From NCBI GenBank assembly GCA_003162425.1, contig PMOK01000191.1:1-61299 (forward strand): a stretch of DNA of 61,299 nucleotides, given 5' to 3'. Made by a program: the position numbers and the translations under genes. The notes beneath the pieces are model-generated. The model was given only the letters and a program-made list of their open reading frames with translations, did no database searches and had not been told where the DNA came from. Source of the DNA: Bryobacterales bacterium. Lineage in GTDB: Bacteria; Acidobacteriota; Terriglobia; Bryobacterales; Bryobacteraceae. Every line of letters starts with the position of its first letter. Position 1 is the stretch's first letter. Positions 33,678-42,582 of this stretch are shown here, one piece after another.

Positions 33678-35495
33678 TTATTCCAAAACCGTTGCATTTT
33701 CCATCACGACTATATTAATGATCCCGTCGTCGGCGACTTCTAGATGCCGAGGAAACACGAGAGACGTTACGCCATCGACGACCCCTTCTTCCTGCATGCC
33801 CAGGTCCGCGAAAACTTGACCAGAGGGCGCATTCCGAGGCGTCTTCCGATAATTGGCGTGGAACTCCTTGCCGGTCAGAGCGGTGTACTTGCATATCAGA
33901 AATCCGAGGAACGCATGCTCCACGCGTTTGGACTGGATCCGGCAGCTAAACATCAGGTCCACCAGCCGGGGCTCGCGATTGTCCACGATTCCCAGTCCCA
34001 CGACACCGTAGCTGCCAAAACGGTCTTCGCAAGCAAGCACATGCGCATCCAGAGATGAAGACCGCAAAATGTTCTTCAGCGATTCACGTTCGTAGCGGTT
34101 TCCTGAAAAATTCATCTGATTCGTGCGCTGCGTCAGCTCGTGGACGCGCTCTAGATGCTCGTCCGAAAGGGCCATAATTTTAAGCTGAATATTCGAATGC
34201 CGCAAGAACGCTATGTAGTCGTCTTTGAAGGTTTCCGCAACATTCTGTCGAGCGTGCTCCACCTGGTACATCTTGCGGCGTTCCGCGCTCTCGGCCGTGA
34301 CCGGGACCTGACATTCTTCCATTTCCGGAAGGGATGCATAGTGCTTCGCGTCCAGCACGAGCACTTCGGGACACGAGGCTTTTACTTGCTGTAATTCGAA
34401 CTCTGAATCGTCTACGAATAAGAGACTGTCGATGCCGATGTTCAATTGGCGCGCAATGGTACGGACAGCCTCACCTTTCGGCGCCCAGGAGATCTGCGGA
34501 GAGAGGAAAAACTCGTCTAGGCGAAACTGTCTGAGGACCTCCATCGCTTCGTCATGGTTGTTCTTGCTTGCGATCGATTGCAGGATACCCCGGCGGTCCA
34601 GCGTCTGGATGACGTTTGCGATGCCGCGCTTCAGCCGCAACTTCCCGGGGCCGTCCTCTACCAGGACACCGTCCCAAAGCGTGTGATCCAAGTCCCAAAC
34701 CACACACTTGACCTTCTTTTTCCCTTCTTCTTTGGGTTTGGCCGAGACTTGTACTTCCTGCACAAACTCCAACAATCCGAAGTACAGGGTTATGTCTTCG
34801 CCGATGTCGTTCGGGACAAGTTCGATGTGAAAGGGAAAGTGAAGGTCAACTACACACGCTATCTCTTCGGCGGGAATCCGAACGGTCTGGAATCCAGGAT
34901 TCAGATGGATTAATCTTTGGAACGGGATCTTCCGTTCCTTGTCGAACGCTCGTATCGTGAGCGAGAGGGGGACGGTTCGGTCCTGGGGATTGAAGCACTC
35001 AAACAGGAATGAGGTTGGAGCTTCATCCTTTCGACTTGTTCTGCAGGCCATCCGCTTCTTGAAGCTGTACCGTTTACTGGTGACCGTTTTCTTGATCGCC
35101 CCGGGAACTGGGAGTTGGTACAAGAAGGTACCCACGCGGTAATCTCGTTCTTCAATCCGCCTCGCATTCTCGATCGAGTGCAGCCGGATGTTCCCCGGTG
35201 TCCAGACCTTCGCCCAACGCTTGAATCGAAGTTTCATTAGATAGCCGTTCAAGGCGGAAGGACAATCGATTCGTACCATGCCATCCATGAATCTTCGACA
35301 TCTTCCGTCTTCCCGGGGGCTGTACAGGTCGCACGTTGAATAGCAGGTGGGCCAGACGCATTCCGTGCAATGCTCACTCCACGGGAGAACCGTTCGAGTC
35401 AAGATCCGGCCTCGAAGGCCGCTAAATGCGGAAATCACTTCCGGATTAAGCTGTCCGGAGGATTCAACTCTAGTGTTTGCTTCTGTTTCGTACAC
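33678..35495 (-). CDS. FkbH-like HAD-IIIC/GNAT protein with N-terminal cysteine cluster
   Basis: A 605-residue protein. The C-terminal half is FkbH-like: HAD motifs WDLDHTLWDGVL (DxDxT), SIASKNNHDEA and LLFVDDSEFE, followed by a GNAT-like region (RVHELTQRTNQMNFSGNRY, DRFGSYGVVGLGIV, SCRIQSKRVE). FkbH enzymes load glyceryl or similar acyl groups from phosphorylated substrates onto carrier proteins. No acyl-carrier protein is seen here, so the acceptor is unknown and may be a sugar. The N-terminal ~70 residues hold C43, C46, C51, C55 and C66 (CxxCxxxxCxxxC plus a later Cys), a likely metal or Fe-S site, followed by a beta-rich segment of about 140 residues. GTG start at 35495. Confidence 0.8.
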   Translation of the reverse strand: MYETEANTRVESSGQLNPEVISAFSGLRGRILTRTVLPWSEHCTECVWPTCYSTCDLYSPREDGRCRRFMDGMVRIDCPSALNGYLMKLRFKRWAKVWTPGNIRLHSIENARRIEERDYRVGTFLYQLPVPGAIKKTVTSKRYSFKKRMACRTSRKDEAPTSFLFECFNPQDRTVPLSLTIRAFDKERKIPFQRLIHLNPGFQTVRIPAEEIACVVDLHFPFHIELVPNDIGEDITLYFGLLEFVQEVQVSAKPKEEGKKKVKCVVWDLDHTLWDGVLVEDGPGKLRLKRGIANVIQTLDRRGILQSIASKNNHDEAMEVLRQFRLDEFFLSPQISWAPKGEAVRTIARQLNIGIDSLLFVDDSEFELQQVKASCPEVLVLDAKHYASLPEMEECQVPVTAESAERRKMYQVEHARQNVAETFKDDYIAFLRHSNIQLKIMALSDEHLERVHELTQRTNQMNFSGNRYERESLKNILRSSSLDAHVLACEDRFGSYGVVGLGIVDNREPRLVDLMFSCRIQSKRVEHAFLGFLICKYTALTGKEFHANYRKTPRNAPSGQVFADLGMQEEGVVDGVTSLVFPRHLEVADDGIINIVVMENATVLE

Positions 35496-35571
35496 TAAGG
35501 GTCACCGATGAATACAGCAGGCGGACGGCGATCATACGCGAGGCCGGCGCGGTTGTGGCAACATTCTGAGT

Positions 35572-35592
35572 GCCGCCCTTTTTGAGGGCGGC
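35572..35592 (-). terminator. GC-rich hairpin after the beta-helix gene
   Basis: GCCGCCCT-TTTTG-AGGGCGGC is a perfect 8-bp stem with a 5-nt loop, about 29 bp after the beta-helix stop and 77 bp before the FkbH-like start. No U-tract follows on the minus strand. As a terminator inside the locus it would be a natural target for the NusG-type antiterminator. Confidence 0.5.
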
Positions 35593-35620
35593 GCTTGCGA
35601 ACTGAGGTGATGAGTAAAGG

Positions 35621-36997
35621 TCAGTGAACTACGACGGTGAGGCCGGTGGGTGGATTAGGAGCAGTAGGTGAAGTCGTACCGCTCACATACTGATATGCTC
35701 CAATGGTCCAAGATCCACTCGCACCCCTGGTATTACCATCGATATCGACGTTGTAAGGTGCGGCGAGCGTCTTACCATTTGCGAAGGCTGTCGCACCGGC
35801 AGCCGTCAGGTGGAAATTGGCAAGACCGTTGTCGGGAACGCTGGGGTCTTCATTGAGGAAATCGACGGAGGCGCCGAGCTTTCCCGGCGAGTAGTAGAAA
35901 GAGCCACTGCCGCCATCGCTGGTGCCGCTTAAGCTATAGGCGTTGTGATTCCCATTCGGTGGAGTGCCGGTATTGTCAACATTCTCAAACACGTTGTTCG
36001 CCACCTCCCCGCTGTTCGCCGCTCCAGTGAAATCCAACCATCCTGGAGAATAGTCTCCCCATCCGTCGCTCTCGAACACGTTGTTGTAAATATAGATGTT
36101 GGTGGCGTTGGTGTAACCTGGTTTGAAAACAATGAACTCCCCACCGGTATGGAAGTAAACGTTACCGTAGAAGTAAAAGCCTACGGTTCCGCCAAAGTCG
36201 AAGAAGATGCCGTCATTCGGCGTGCCCCAAATACTGTTGTAGCGCATCGTGAAGTTTGTTTGGGCATAGTTATAAACAACATCCTCGTGTTGCTGGCCAT
36301 CATTGTGCGTGTCCGACAAACTAGTGTACTGAATGATGCAGTTTTTCCAGTTTGATGTTCGAATGAGTTCTCCCCACTGATGAATCCAACAATGATCAAC
36401 TAGCAGGGAAGTTACGCTATTGTTGCTGGGGGCTACGTTGAGACCACTGGCTCCGCCTCCGCCACAGTTTTCGGCCATGACGCAAGATGGCCCAAAGAGC
36501 TCTAAATAAGTTAGTGTAATGTTACTGAGGTTGCCGGAGCCTGCGCCGTCAATTGCATCGCAACCACCTGATCCGCTCGTACACTTCACCGAGATGCCAA
36601 AGTTGTTCGAAGCCACTGAGCCAACGCGACCATTGATCGTGTAGTAGGCGCCTCCCGCGAGGTTAATGCCGTTATTGCTGATTATGACCTGACTGTCGTA
36701 GGAAGAGGCCCATCCCGCAGCTGCAGTAGGCACTGAGTCCGTAGAAAGCACTCGATTTATCTTGAGCACGGTACTGGAAGTGCAACTCTTGTTGACGGAA
36801 AGCGCCGTGGTGTAAGTTCCGCCGGCGAGCCAGATCGTGTCGCCACAGGCGACGGATGAAAAGTTGATGCTGCTCATCTCGTTCCAGGCGTTCGTCCAAT
36901 TCGTACCATTGTTAGAGCCAGTGGCGCCCTTGCGAACGTACCAATTCGCCGAGAACGCCGGTAAAATGAAAAACAAAAATGCGATGAAATATCTCAT
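35621..36997 (-). CDS. Secreted right-handed parallel beta-helix protein
   Basis: About 458 residues from ATG 36997 with signal peptide MRYFIAFLFFILPAFS-ANW. The mature part begins YVRKGATGSNNGTNWTNAW, the usual opening of pectate-lyase-like/DUF1565 beta-helix proteins, and continues in N-rich rungs (NSVTSLLVDHCWIHQWG, NIYIYNNVFESDGWG, GEVANNVFENVDN). The C-terminus is NVDIDGNTRG...IGAYQY, also typical of these. The fold is often a polysaccharide lyase, epimerase or adhesin; no catalytic set can be picked by eye. It is the only obviously secreted beta-helix protein inside the locus and may act on the exported polymer. Confidence 0.83.
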   Translation of the reverse strand: MRYFIAFLFFILPAFSANWYVRKGATGSNNGTNWTNAWNEMSSINFSSVACGDTIWLAGGTYTTALSVNKSCTSSTVLKINRVLSTDSVPTAAAGWASSYDSQVIISNNGINLAGGAYYTINGRVGSVASNNFGISVKCTSGSGGCDAIDGAGSGNLSNITLTYLELFGPSCVMAENCGGGGASGLNVAPSNNSVTSLLVDHCWIHQWGELIRTSNWKNCIIQYTSLSDTHNDGQQHEDVVYNYAQTNFTMRYNSIWGTPNDGIFFDFGGTVGFYFYGNVYFHTGGEFIVFKPGYTNATNIYIYNNVFESDGWGDYSPGWLDFTGAANSGEVANNVFENVDNTGTPPNGNHNAYSLSGTSDGGSGSFYYSPGKLGASVDFLNEDPSVPDNGLANFHLTAAGATAFANGKTLAAPYNVDIDGNTRGASGSWTIGAYQYVSGTTSPTAPNPPTGLTVVVH

Positions 36998-37301
36998 TCG
37001 ATGACGACCGTCCTTTTTGCTGGAACACACTGAGTAGCAAACAGGTAGGTCAATGATTCTTGGCTAGTGGTTTGGCAGTGAGAACCATGACCCATTCGTT
37101 CCATGACTCACCGTACCACAGCACTACGGACCACGCTATCGGGGAAAATTGTTAACTACGTCTTAGTTAGAGACCTAAAACTCCTGACATGCTACTAAGG
37201 TCACCCTCGCCATCGTATTGAATAATAACTGTTTGGTACAAGCCCAGAAATTCCAGTTGGTCGCTTCGAACACCCGCCCTCTAGATGTAGCCTGGTTAAC
37301 A
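36998..37301. other. 304-bp gap inside the locus
   Basis: The longest gap in the 30-54 kb part. It probably carries the leader of the beta-helix gene. No consensus promoter, hairpin or gene was recognised with confidence; the AT-rich part is around 37140-37240. Confidence 0.3.
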
Positions 37302-39293
37302 TTACCGCCCTGTAACAGTGATAACGCCACGTCTCGCGACTCGGCTGACACTCTTTCTTCCCTTACTCAAATGCCATGCACCTAGCGCAACCACGAGACC
37401 CGTCAAGATAACCGCAATTCCATTCCACTCGCTGCTCTTCCCCGTATAGGATCGGATGAACCTGCGCCCTAAAGCGGTTCTAGACACCATATTGTCTCTG
37501 AAATCGGAAAGCAGCCGAATGATACTGATCCGCGAGGAGGACTTTGAGATGTCGACCGCAGCGAGATTAAGGTCGTTCCTGTATCTGAACGTGATCTCTC
37601 GGCTCTTTCCGCCTGGAACAAGCAGCTTCAGACGAACCTGGGTTCCTACTCGTTCGTAGGCATAGGGTTGGCCATCGACCAGCACGTCCATAGGGAGCGC
37701 GAAGTCTTCTTCCTTCTCGATGAAGAACGTCGATTCGCGCTTTTGGGTGTTCTCCAGGTGAGTTGAGCCGGTGTACAACCGGACGTCGTAGGCCCCATCG
37801 TCACGAAGCTTTGTCAAATACAGATGCTGCGCTATGTGGCCAAGGCTCTGCCATTGCACATCTGGTTGAAGTTCGGTCACCGTGTCAGCAGTCCTGTTAA
37901 ACGAATCGATTCCAGCGGCGAAGAAACCCTGGTGAACGTAGAACAGCATCGGATTCCCTATAAACGCGTCGATAGCGAGTTGAGACTCCGGTATGGGCAC
38001 TTCTGCGGAGTATCGCCGCAGGCTCGGAAAGTTCGCAAACGCTTGGGTCACGGCTCTCAAAGCAAATTCCTCATCCGGCGGAGCACTGGCATCCGAGGGC
38101 ACGTTGAGGGAGTTGGCTGTCGCCAGGAAGTTGTAGCGTTTCAGAGCTGCCAGAGTTGATTCGGGGGAGATGGAATGTGGGAAAACCATCACTGGAGAAT
38201 ATGGGATGTGAGTGAGCTCGCTAAATCTCTCCATTCTGGCGAGCGCCTGTCTGATGTCGTCCACCTGCATATTCAAAGGATGCGTTTTGTAAAGCCCAAA
38301 CTCCTGGTGATCGTGATTGTTCCCGTGAACGGTAATTGAGAACCTGTCCGGGTGCGTGCGAAACAGGGAAATCATGGCCGGCTCGCTGCGGTCGAAATTC
38401 CAAGGAACGAACGCAACTGTCACGTGGAAGTTGTGCCCTTGAGCTTCCCGCAACAACTTTACGTAGTCTACATACCCATATCGCTCGCGTAACCATGCAT
38501 CGTCAATGGTTAGATTGGCGTAGCTCGCCGGGCTGTGCCACGCCCTTAGCCCGGCTGCGTAACGCAGAAACATCAACTGCGGCGCCAAAGTGGCGAATAC
38601 GGCCTGTTCACGAAAGGGGTCCGGCGAGACCGGAATATCGTCAGCGCGGGTCTCCGTTGCGAAGAACAACACCTGGTTGCCGAGCGCAACGTTGGCAAAC
38701 ACAGGCAGTTCCACGCTGTCTAACTTCGCCGCCATCAACAACTGCACGCCGTGCCGTGCGTCCATTATCATGTAGCGGATGTCTGTTTGGTTCAGCGGGA
38801 ACCTATGGCTGCTAAGCTGCCGGGTGATATCGGTGATGCTCGAAACTGTGTACGAGCCCCGACCTTGCGCGATCGCCGATGTCTTGCAGCCCGCAATCGC
38901 GCCAGCCGACCATTGCCTGAGCACGGCCGAATCGGTTTGTTCCGTAACCCCCACAATCAGCACCGGGATGCGGTGCCCATGTTTCCTCAGCGCGGCCAAA
39001 ACCTGTTGTTGGTCCAACGCGGAAAGAGTATTTGCAGTGATGACAACGGCAACGATGTTCGGATCGCCAATCGCCGCGACAGCGGATGCAGTATCCCTGC
39101 GTCCGGTGAGGACAGTTTCCTCCATCTCCAGGCCATAGAATTTGGCGGCTGTTGCCATCTGTTGGCGCGCGTAAGACCGCCCCGAGGCCACGTCGATATA
39201 AGACACTTCCGCGGCGGGAGCATTCGAACCTGTCGCCGCCACGGAACAAACGGCAGCTACGATCAGCCAATATGTGAAGCCTCGCGATGTCAT
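37302..39293 (-). CDS. Exported deacetylase-fold protein with C-terminal membrane anchor
   Basis: A 663-residue protein. An N-terminal signal segment (WLIVAAVCSVAATGS) is followed by a Rossmann-like region (residues ~30-200, IVAVVITANTLSALDQ). A central NodB/deacetylase-like domain has TIDDAWLRERYGYVDY, FHVTVAFVPWNF and TVHGNNHDHQEFG with the metal-type D and HxxxH residues. The C-terminal part is beta-rich and ends in a membrane helix (WNGIAVILTGLVVALGAWHL) before a basic tail. Topology suggests an outward-facing enzyme modifying the polymer. The family name is not certain. It starts 12 bp after the gene at 39306-40640, in the same operon. Confidence 0.7.
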   Translation of the reverse strand: MTSRGFTYWLIVAAVCSVAATGSNAPAAEVSYIDVASGRSYARQQMATAAKFYGLEMEETVLTGRRDTASAVAAIGDPNIVAVVITANTLSALDQQQVLAALRKHGHRIPVLIVGVTEQTDSAVLRQWSAGAIAGCKTSAIAQGRGSYTVSSITDITRQLSSHRFPLNQTDIRYMIMDARHGVQLLMAAKLDSVELPVFANVALGNQVLFFATETRADDIPVSPDPFREQAVFATLAPQLMFLRYAAGLRAWHSPASYANLTIDDAWLRERYGYVDYVKLLREAQGHNFHVTVAFVPWNFDRSEPAMISLFRTHPDRFSITVHGNNHDHQEFGLYKTHPLNMQVDDIRQALARMERFSELTHIPYSPVMVFPHSISPESTLAALKRYNFLATANSLNVPSDASAPPDEEFALRAVTQAFANFPSLRRYSAEVPIPESQLAIDAFIGNPMLFYVHQGFFAAGIDSFNRTADTVTELQPDVQWQSLGHIAQHLYLTKLRDDGAYDVRLYTGSTHLENTQKRESTFFIEKEEDFALPMDVLVDGQPYAYERVGTQVRLKLLVPGGKSREITFRYRNDLNLAAVDISKSSSRISIIRLLSDFRDNMVSRTALGRRFIRSYTGKSSEWNGIAVILTGLVVALGAWHLSKGRKSVSRVARRGVITVTGR

Positions 39294-39305
39294 GGGATCT
39301 GAATC

Positions 39306-40640
39306 TCAGTTCAGAAGATATTTGACTCGGTTGTCCTGCAAGGTTGCATAGGCTACCCTCGCTCGCTCGGCACCAGGACCTTCCACGCGCCAGCCTTCGT
39401 TTTGGGGTACCAGGTTCATCTTGCTTCTTTGGCGCCACCAGGTATCCACTTCCCTAGGCAGAGGGGTCCACAAGTGTGCCTCCGCCCGCAAATCAGCGAG
39501 ATGCTTTAGCAGAGCGTAATAGGTGCCTTGGGCTTCGGGGGAATCCAGGTAGTCGGGATGCACAATGAAGCTAATGAGTCCATGCTGCTGCATGATCTGG
39601 GAGACTTGCTGCCGCCACAGATCGATTGAATAGGCCTCGAGGACGTGAAAAAGCGAGTAATCTTGCGTTGTGGTCACCGGCAGTTCAAGAATATTGCCGA
39701 CAAAGTAAGGCATCACAGTGCAGCATCCCCCGGGTTGGGGATCGAGATGCCCTACATTCGGCACTGACATGTCGTAGGAGAATGTGAATGCGCTGTACCA
39801 TTCCAGATTTCGATAGAGGGCTCCTGACCGGAATCCCTGGCTGCGGTAGCCAAGCGCATGTTCGTTGACTCGCTCCGCCGATTGCAAGAACCTCTGATGA
39901 TCCTCAAAAAGATGCCCGTCATGCTTGAGATCATGGACGTTGATTTCAAAGCCTCTGTCGCGGATTGTCGATAAGACATCTTCGGTGACGACATACCTCG
40001 CTTCTGGAATGATTTGGAAGGAGCTCTTGATTCCATACGAATCGTCGATGTCCATCAGCTGAGGGGTAAATTCCAGTCCCGAAAGGGTCTCAACGTCGTG
40101 GGTCATGATCGCACAGCTTGATTTTCCTTCGGGCCAGAACCAGACGAAAGGTATTCGGGCTTGACCGGATGCCTGCAGAGTCAGGCGCATTAGCGTCTCA
40201 AACATCTGATCGACTGTTCGGTCCACGGGCCACCGGGGAAACGGCCTCTCGTCCCAGCCCTTCAACCACCTTCGCTGTAAATGGCGCCGAACGGAAACCG
40301 ACAGAGCGGGACGCAGTGAGTAGTAGACGCTGCGGGTCAGTTTTTTCCAAGCTGGCTGACGCGTCCCGTTGAGGTAGCGCTCATACCGCAGGTTGTCGGC
40401 AACATCGGTCGGGTTGAACGGAAGGGTGCAAGTAGATCCGTCGACTCGGACTTGAGCCATGGCGTCCGGAAGTGAATCAGTTGCGCTTTCACGGCCATCA
40501 ACACTGGCGACTCCATAACAAGTCAGGCCTGAACCAAAATGGAAGTAACGTGGGCCGCTCTCGTTGAGTTGTCCGCCCGCGTACCTGAAGTTCGCAAACC
40601 GATCGGGGCAGCGATAATAATCGAGAAAGGCCTGCTGCAT
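39306..40640 (-). CDS. Deacetylase-fold protein of exopolysaccharide loci
   Basis: A 444-residue protein with no signal peptide. The C-terminal half has a polysaccharide deacetylase pattern: CAIMTHDVETLSG (D of the DxE-type pair), INVHDLKHDGHLF (a His pattern as in metal-binding motif 2), and SFIVHPDYLDSP. The N-terminal ~130 residues (YYRCPDRFANF, FGSGLTCYG) resemble the leader domain of deacetylase-like proteins in acidobacterial polysaccharide clusters. It is likely to remove acyl groups or to bind sugar without activity. It is 33 bp from the FemAB-like gene and 12 bp from the next deacetylase-like gene. Confidence 0.7.
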   Translation of the reverse strand: MQQAFLDYYRCPDRFANFRYAGGQLNESGPRYFHFGSGLTCYGVASVDGRESATDSLPDAMAQVRVDGSTCTLPFNPTDVADNLRYERYLNGTRQPAWKKLTRSVYYSLRPALSVSVRRHLQRRWLKGWDERPFPRWPVDRTVDQMFETLMRLTLQASGQARIPFVWFWPEGKSSCAIMTHDVETLSGLEFTPQLMDIDDSYGIKSSFQIIPEARYVVTEDVLSTIRDRGFEINVHDLKHDGHLFEDHQRFLQSAERVNEHALGYRSQGFRSGALYRNLEWYSAFTFSYDMSVPNVGHLDPQPGGCCTVMPYFVGNILELPVTTTQDYSLFHVLEAYSIDLWRQQVSQIMQQHGLISFIVHPDYLDSPEAQGTYYALLKHLADLRAEAHLWTPLPREVDTWWRQRSKMNLVPQNEGWRVEGPGAERARVAYATLQDNRVKYLLN

Positions 40641-40673
40641 GAAAGGATCTTTAGAAGGACTGAGCGCTCAAGA

Positions 40674-41720
40674 CTAACCGATATGCCGGTAAAGGAACCG
40701 GCCGACCCCGATGAGTAAAGGATCAGGCAGCTTGGCCAGCGCCGAACGCGCCCATGAGGTTTGGGCTTTCGATGGCGCTTTCTTGGCGCGCGGGGCTGGA
40801 CTTTGGTAGTACCTCAACTCCGAAGCGACTCCGCCGAGGTGCTCCTTAAAGTCAATCAATCCGGGATCCTCATAACCCGACCGGCCGAGATCAAACTCCT
40901 CGGCGCCCATTTGCTTGCCTTGCTGAACGGCCTTCCAAAATAACAGTGGAGTCCCCCCCAAATTGTGAAACCGCGCATCCGAGCAACCGTATTTGTACAT
41001 CAGACATTTCTTGTAAGAGAGCGTGATGATGCTGGCGATAGGAGTGCTGCCGTTCGACAAAACGTGGATGGTTAAGCGTTCACCCAGGCATCGCACCAAG
41101 TTATTAAACCAAGCAGCCGGCTGCGGTGGTAGCTTGTGGCGGCGCCGCGTAAGCAGCAGGAGGTGCCGGAATTTCTTCAGGAGGTCTTCGGACCGCCCGG
41201 CTTCGTAGGTCAGCTTCTCGCGCTCCGCACGTTTGATCTTTCTACGCACGCAACTATCGTGGAACCCGCGATAAATTGTATTCAAGTCAGGGCGCAAGTC
41301 AATCTTATGAAAGCTGAACGTCTCCCCGTTTCCGATTTGGCCATGCACGTTGCCCATGCCCTCATCGGACAATGGCCGCACCTCTATGTATCTCCAACGC
41401 TTCGTTGCTCGATCGGAGTGTAGAGATGCCATGATGGCGGTTAGGTCGGGCCCACTCGCGAGGGGCTGGCAATGATCGGAAAAGGGAAGCGAAACCAACC
41501 GCTTGCCGGTCAACCAGCTCTGGACTTCGCAGAAGATTACCCCGTTAGATAGTGCCGCCCCCGTGGAAGTGGTGAACACCAGCGGCCGGTAGCCATAAGT
41601 CAGTCTTAAGGCATCCAGCCATTCCGGGGTGTGAAAGATGGACGCCTCAGGATGCCGGTCGACAAACGTCCGCCATCGCGAATCAGTAAGGGGATCTAGC
41701 TTTTGTACATTCACTGGCAT
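40674..41720 (-). CDS. FemAB/GNAT-fold acyltransferase (PEP-CTERM-locus type)
   Basis: A 348-residue protein with the double-GNAT FemAB layout: FHTPEWLDALRLTYGYRPLVF at the start, VRRKIKRAEREKLTYEAG in the middle, and SNGSTPIASIITLSYKKCLMYKYGCSD, GGTPLLFWKAVQQGKQMGAEEFDLGRSG at the end. FemAB-related proteins are a known companion of exosortase/PEP-CTERM exopolysaccharide loci. They may transfer an amino-acyl or acyl group from tRNA or CoA; the acceptor is unknown. ATG at 41720; 29 bp from the methyltransferase stop. Confidence 0.82.
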   Translation of the reverse strand: MPVNVQKLDPLTDSRWRTFVDRHPEASIFHTPEWLDALRLTYGYRPLVFTTSTGAALSNGVIFCEVQSWLTGKRLVSLPFSDHCQPLASGPDLTAIMASLHSDRATKRWRYIEVRPLSDEGMGNVHGQIGNGETFSFHKIDLRPDLNTIYRGFHDSCVRRKIKRAEREKLTYEAGRSEDLLKKFRHLLLLTRRRHKLPPQPAAWFNNLVRCLGERLTIHVLSNGSTPIASIITLSYKKCLMYKYGCSDARFHNLGGTPLLFWKAVQQGKQMGAEEFDLGRSGYEDPGLIDFKEHLGGVASELRYYQSPAPRAKKAPSKAQTSWARSALAKLPDPLLIGVGRFLYRHIG

Positions 41721-41749
41721 TTATTGTTGTAAACGATTGTCTGAAGCTG

Positions 41750-42541
41750 TTAGTTGGCGGTCAACAAGCAAATGTACTCATTGCCAAGCCAAGCCGCCCT
41801 GTTACGAGGCCATTTCCCAAAGATCAATGACACCATTCTGTACAGCATGCCGTGACCCAAGATCCGCTCAATCCCAGGAATTGGGATGGTTGCGTAGCGG
41901 AAGGCCGACACAAGCTTCAGATGATGGCGACTGAAGAGTTGGGAGACCTCGCCGAAAGAGAGTAGGTTCGTCCGATACTTGGGAGGCGCCACGATCTCCT
42001 TAACGCTTCCGATTAGCCGTCCCAGCCTTCCTGTGAGATGGCGGGCATCCGTGAACTCGATAATCAGGCTGCCATCGGGCCGCAAGAGCGCAGCGAGCTT
42101 TGAAATGAACTCGTCCGGAGAGTCCACATGTGCCAAGACGCCCACCGATACGATCAGGTCAAATGATCGGCCGTCCAGGTTTGCCTTATTGAAATTAACG
42201 TTCTGGAAATCCACATTCGCTTCCAGGCCATCCGGAATGTTGCCTTTGGCGGCTGCCAGCATGCTTGCCGACAAGTCCAGCAAAGTGCAATGAGAGTGGG
42301 GAGTTAATAACGGCAGCGAGATACTGCCGTCTCCGCAGCCAACGTCCAACATCCGCTTCCAGTGAATGCTCCGAGCGAACGATCTGACGGTCTCGGCGCG
42401 AACTCTTATGTCCACTCCCTGTCTCTTAAGATAATGAGGGGCATTCTCGAAGACACTTCGAACCTTGTCGCTCTTGCTGACGGTCGCCAATGTCGCAGTC
42501 TCCATCCGGTCGCGATCCGTGGCGGTTTTCTTCGTGATCAT
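41750..42541 (-). CDS. Class I SAM-dependent methyltransferase
   Basis: About 263 residues from ATG 42541 (MITKKTATDRDR). SAM-binding motif I is MLDVGCGDGSISLPLL, followed by CTLLDLSASMLAAAK (acidic post-motif) and FDLIVSVGVLAHVDSPDEF. It probably methylates a sugar or lipid-linked intermediate of the repeat unit. A longer open frame up to 42757 would overlap the upstream glycosyltransferase by 175 bp and carries no methyltransferase features. The RNA-level gap to that gene is 41 bp. Confidence 0.82.
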   Translation of the reverse strand: MITKKTATDRDRMETATLATVSKSDKVRSVFENAPHYLKRQGVDIRVRAETVRSFARSIHWKRMLDVGCGDGSISLPLLTPHSHCTLLDLSASMLAAAKGNIPDGLEANVDFQNVNFNKANLDGRSFDLIVSVGVLAHVDSPDEFISKLAALLRPDGSLIIEFTDARHLTGRLGRLIGSVKEIVAPPKYRTNLLSFGEVSQLFSRHHLKLVSAFRYATIPIPGIERILGHGMLYRMVSLIFGKWPRNRAAWLGNEYICLLTAN

Positions 42542-42582
42542 TCCGTTGTCCCTTTGCAACTGCTTGGTGCGAGTGGAGCGGC

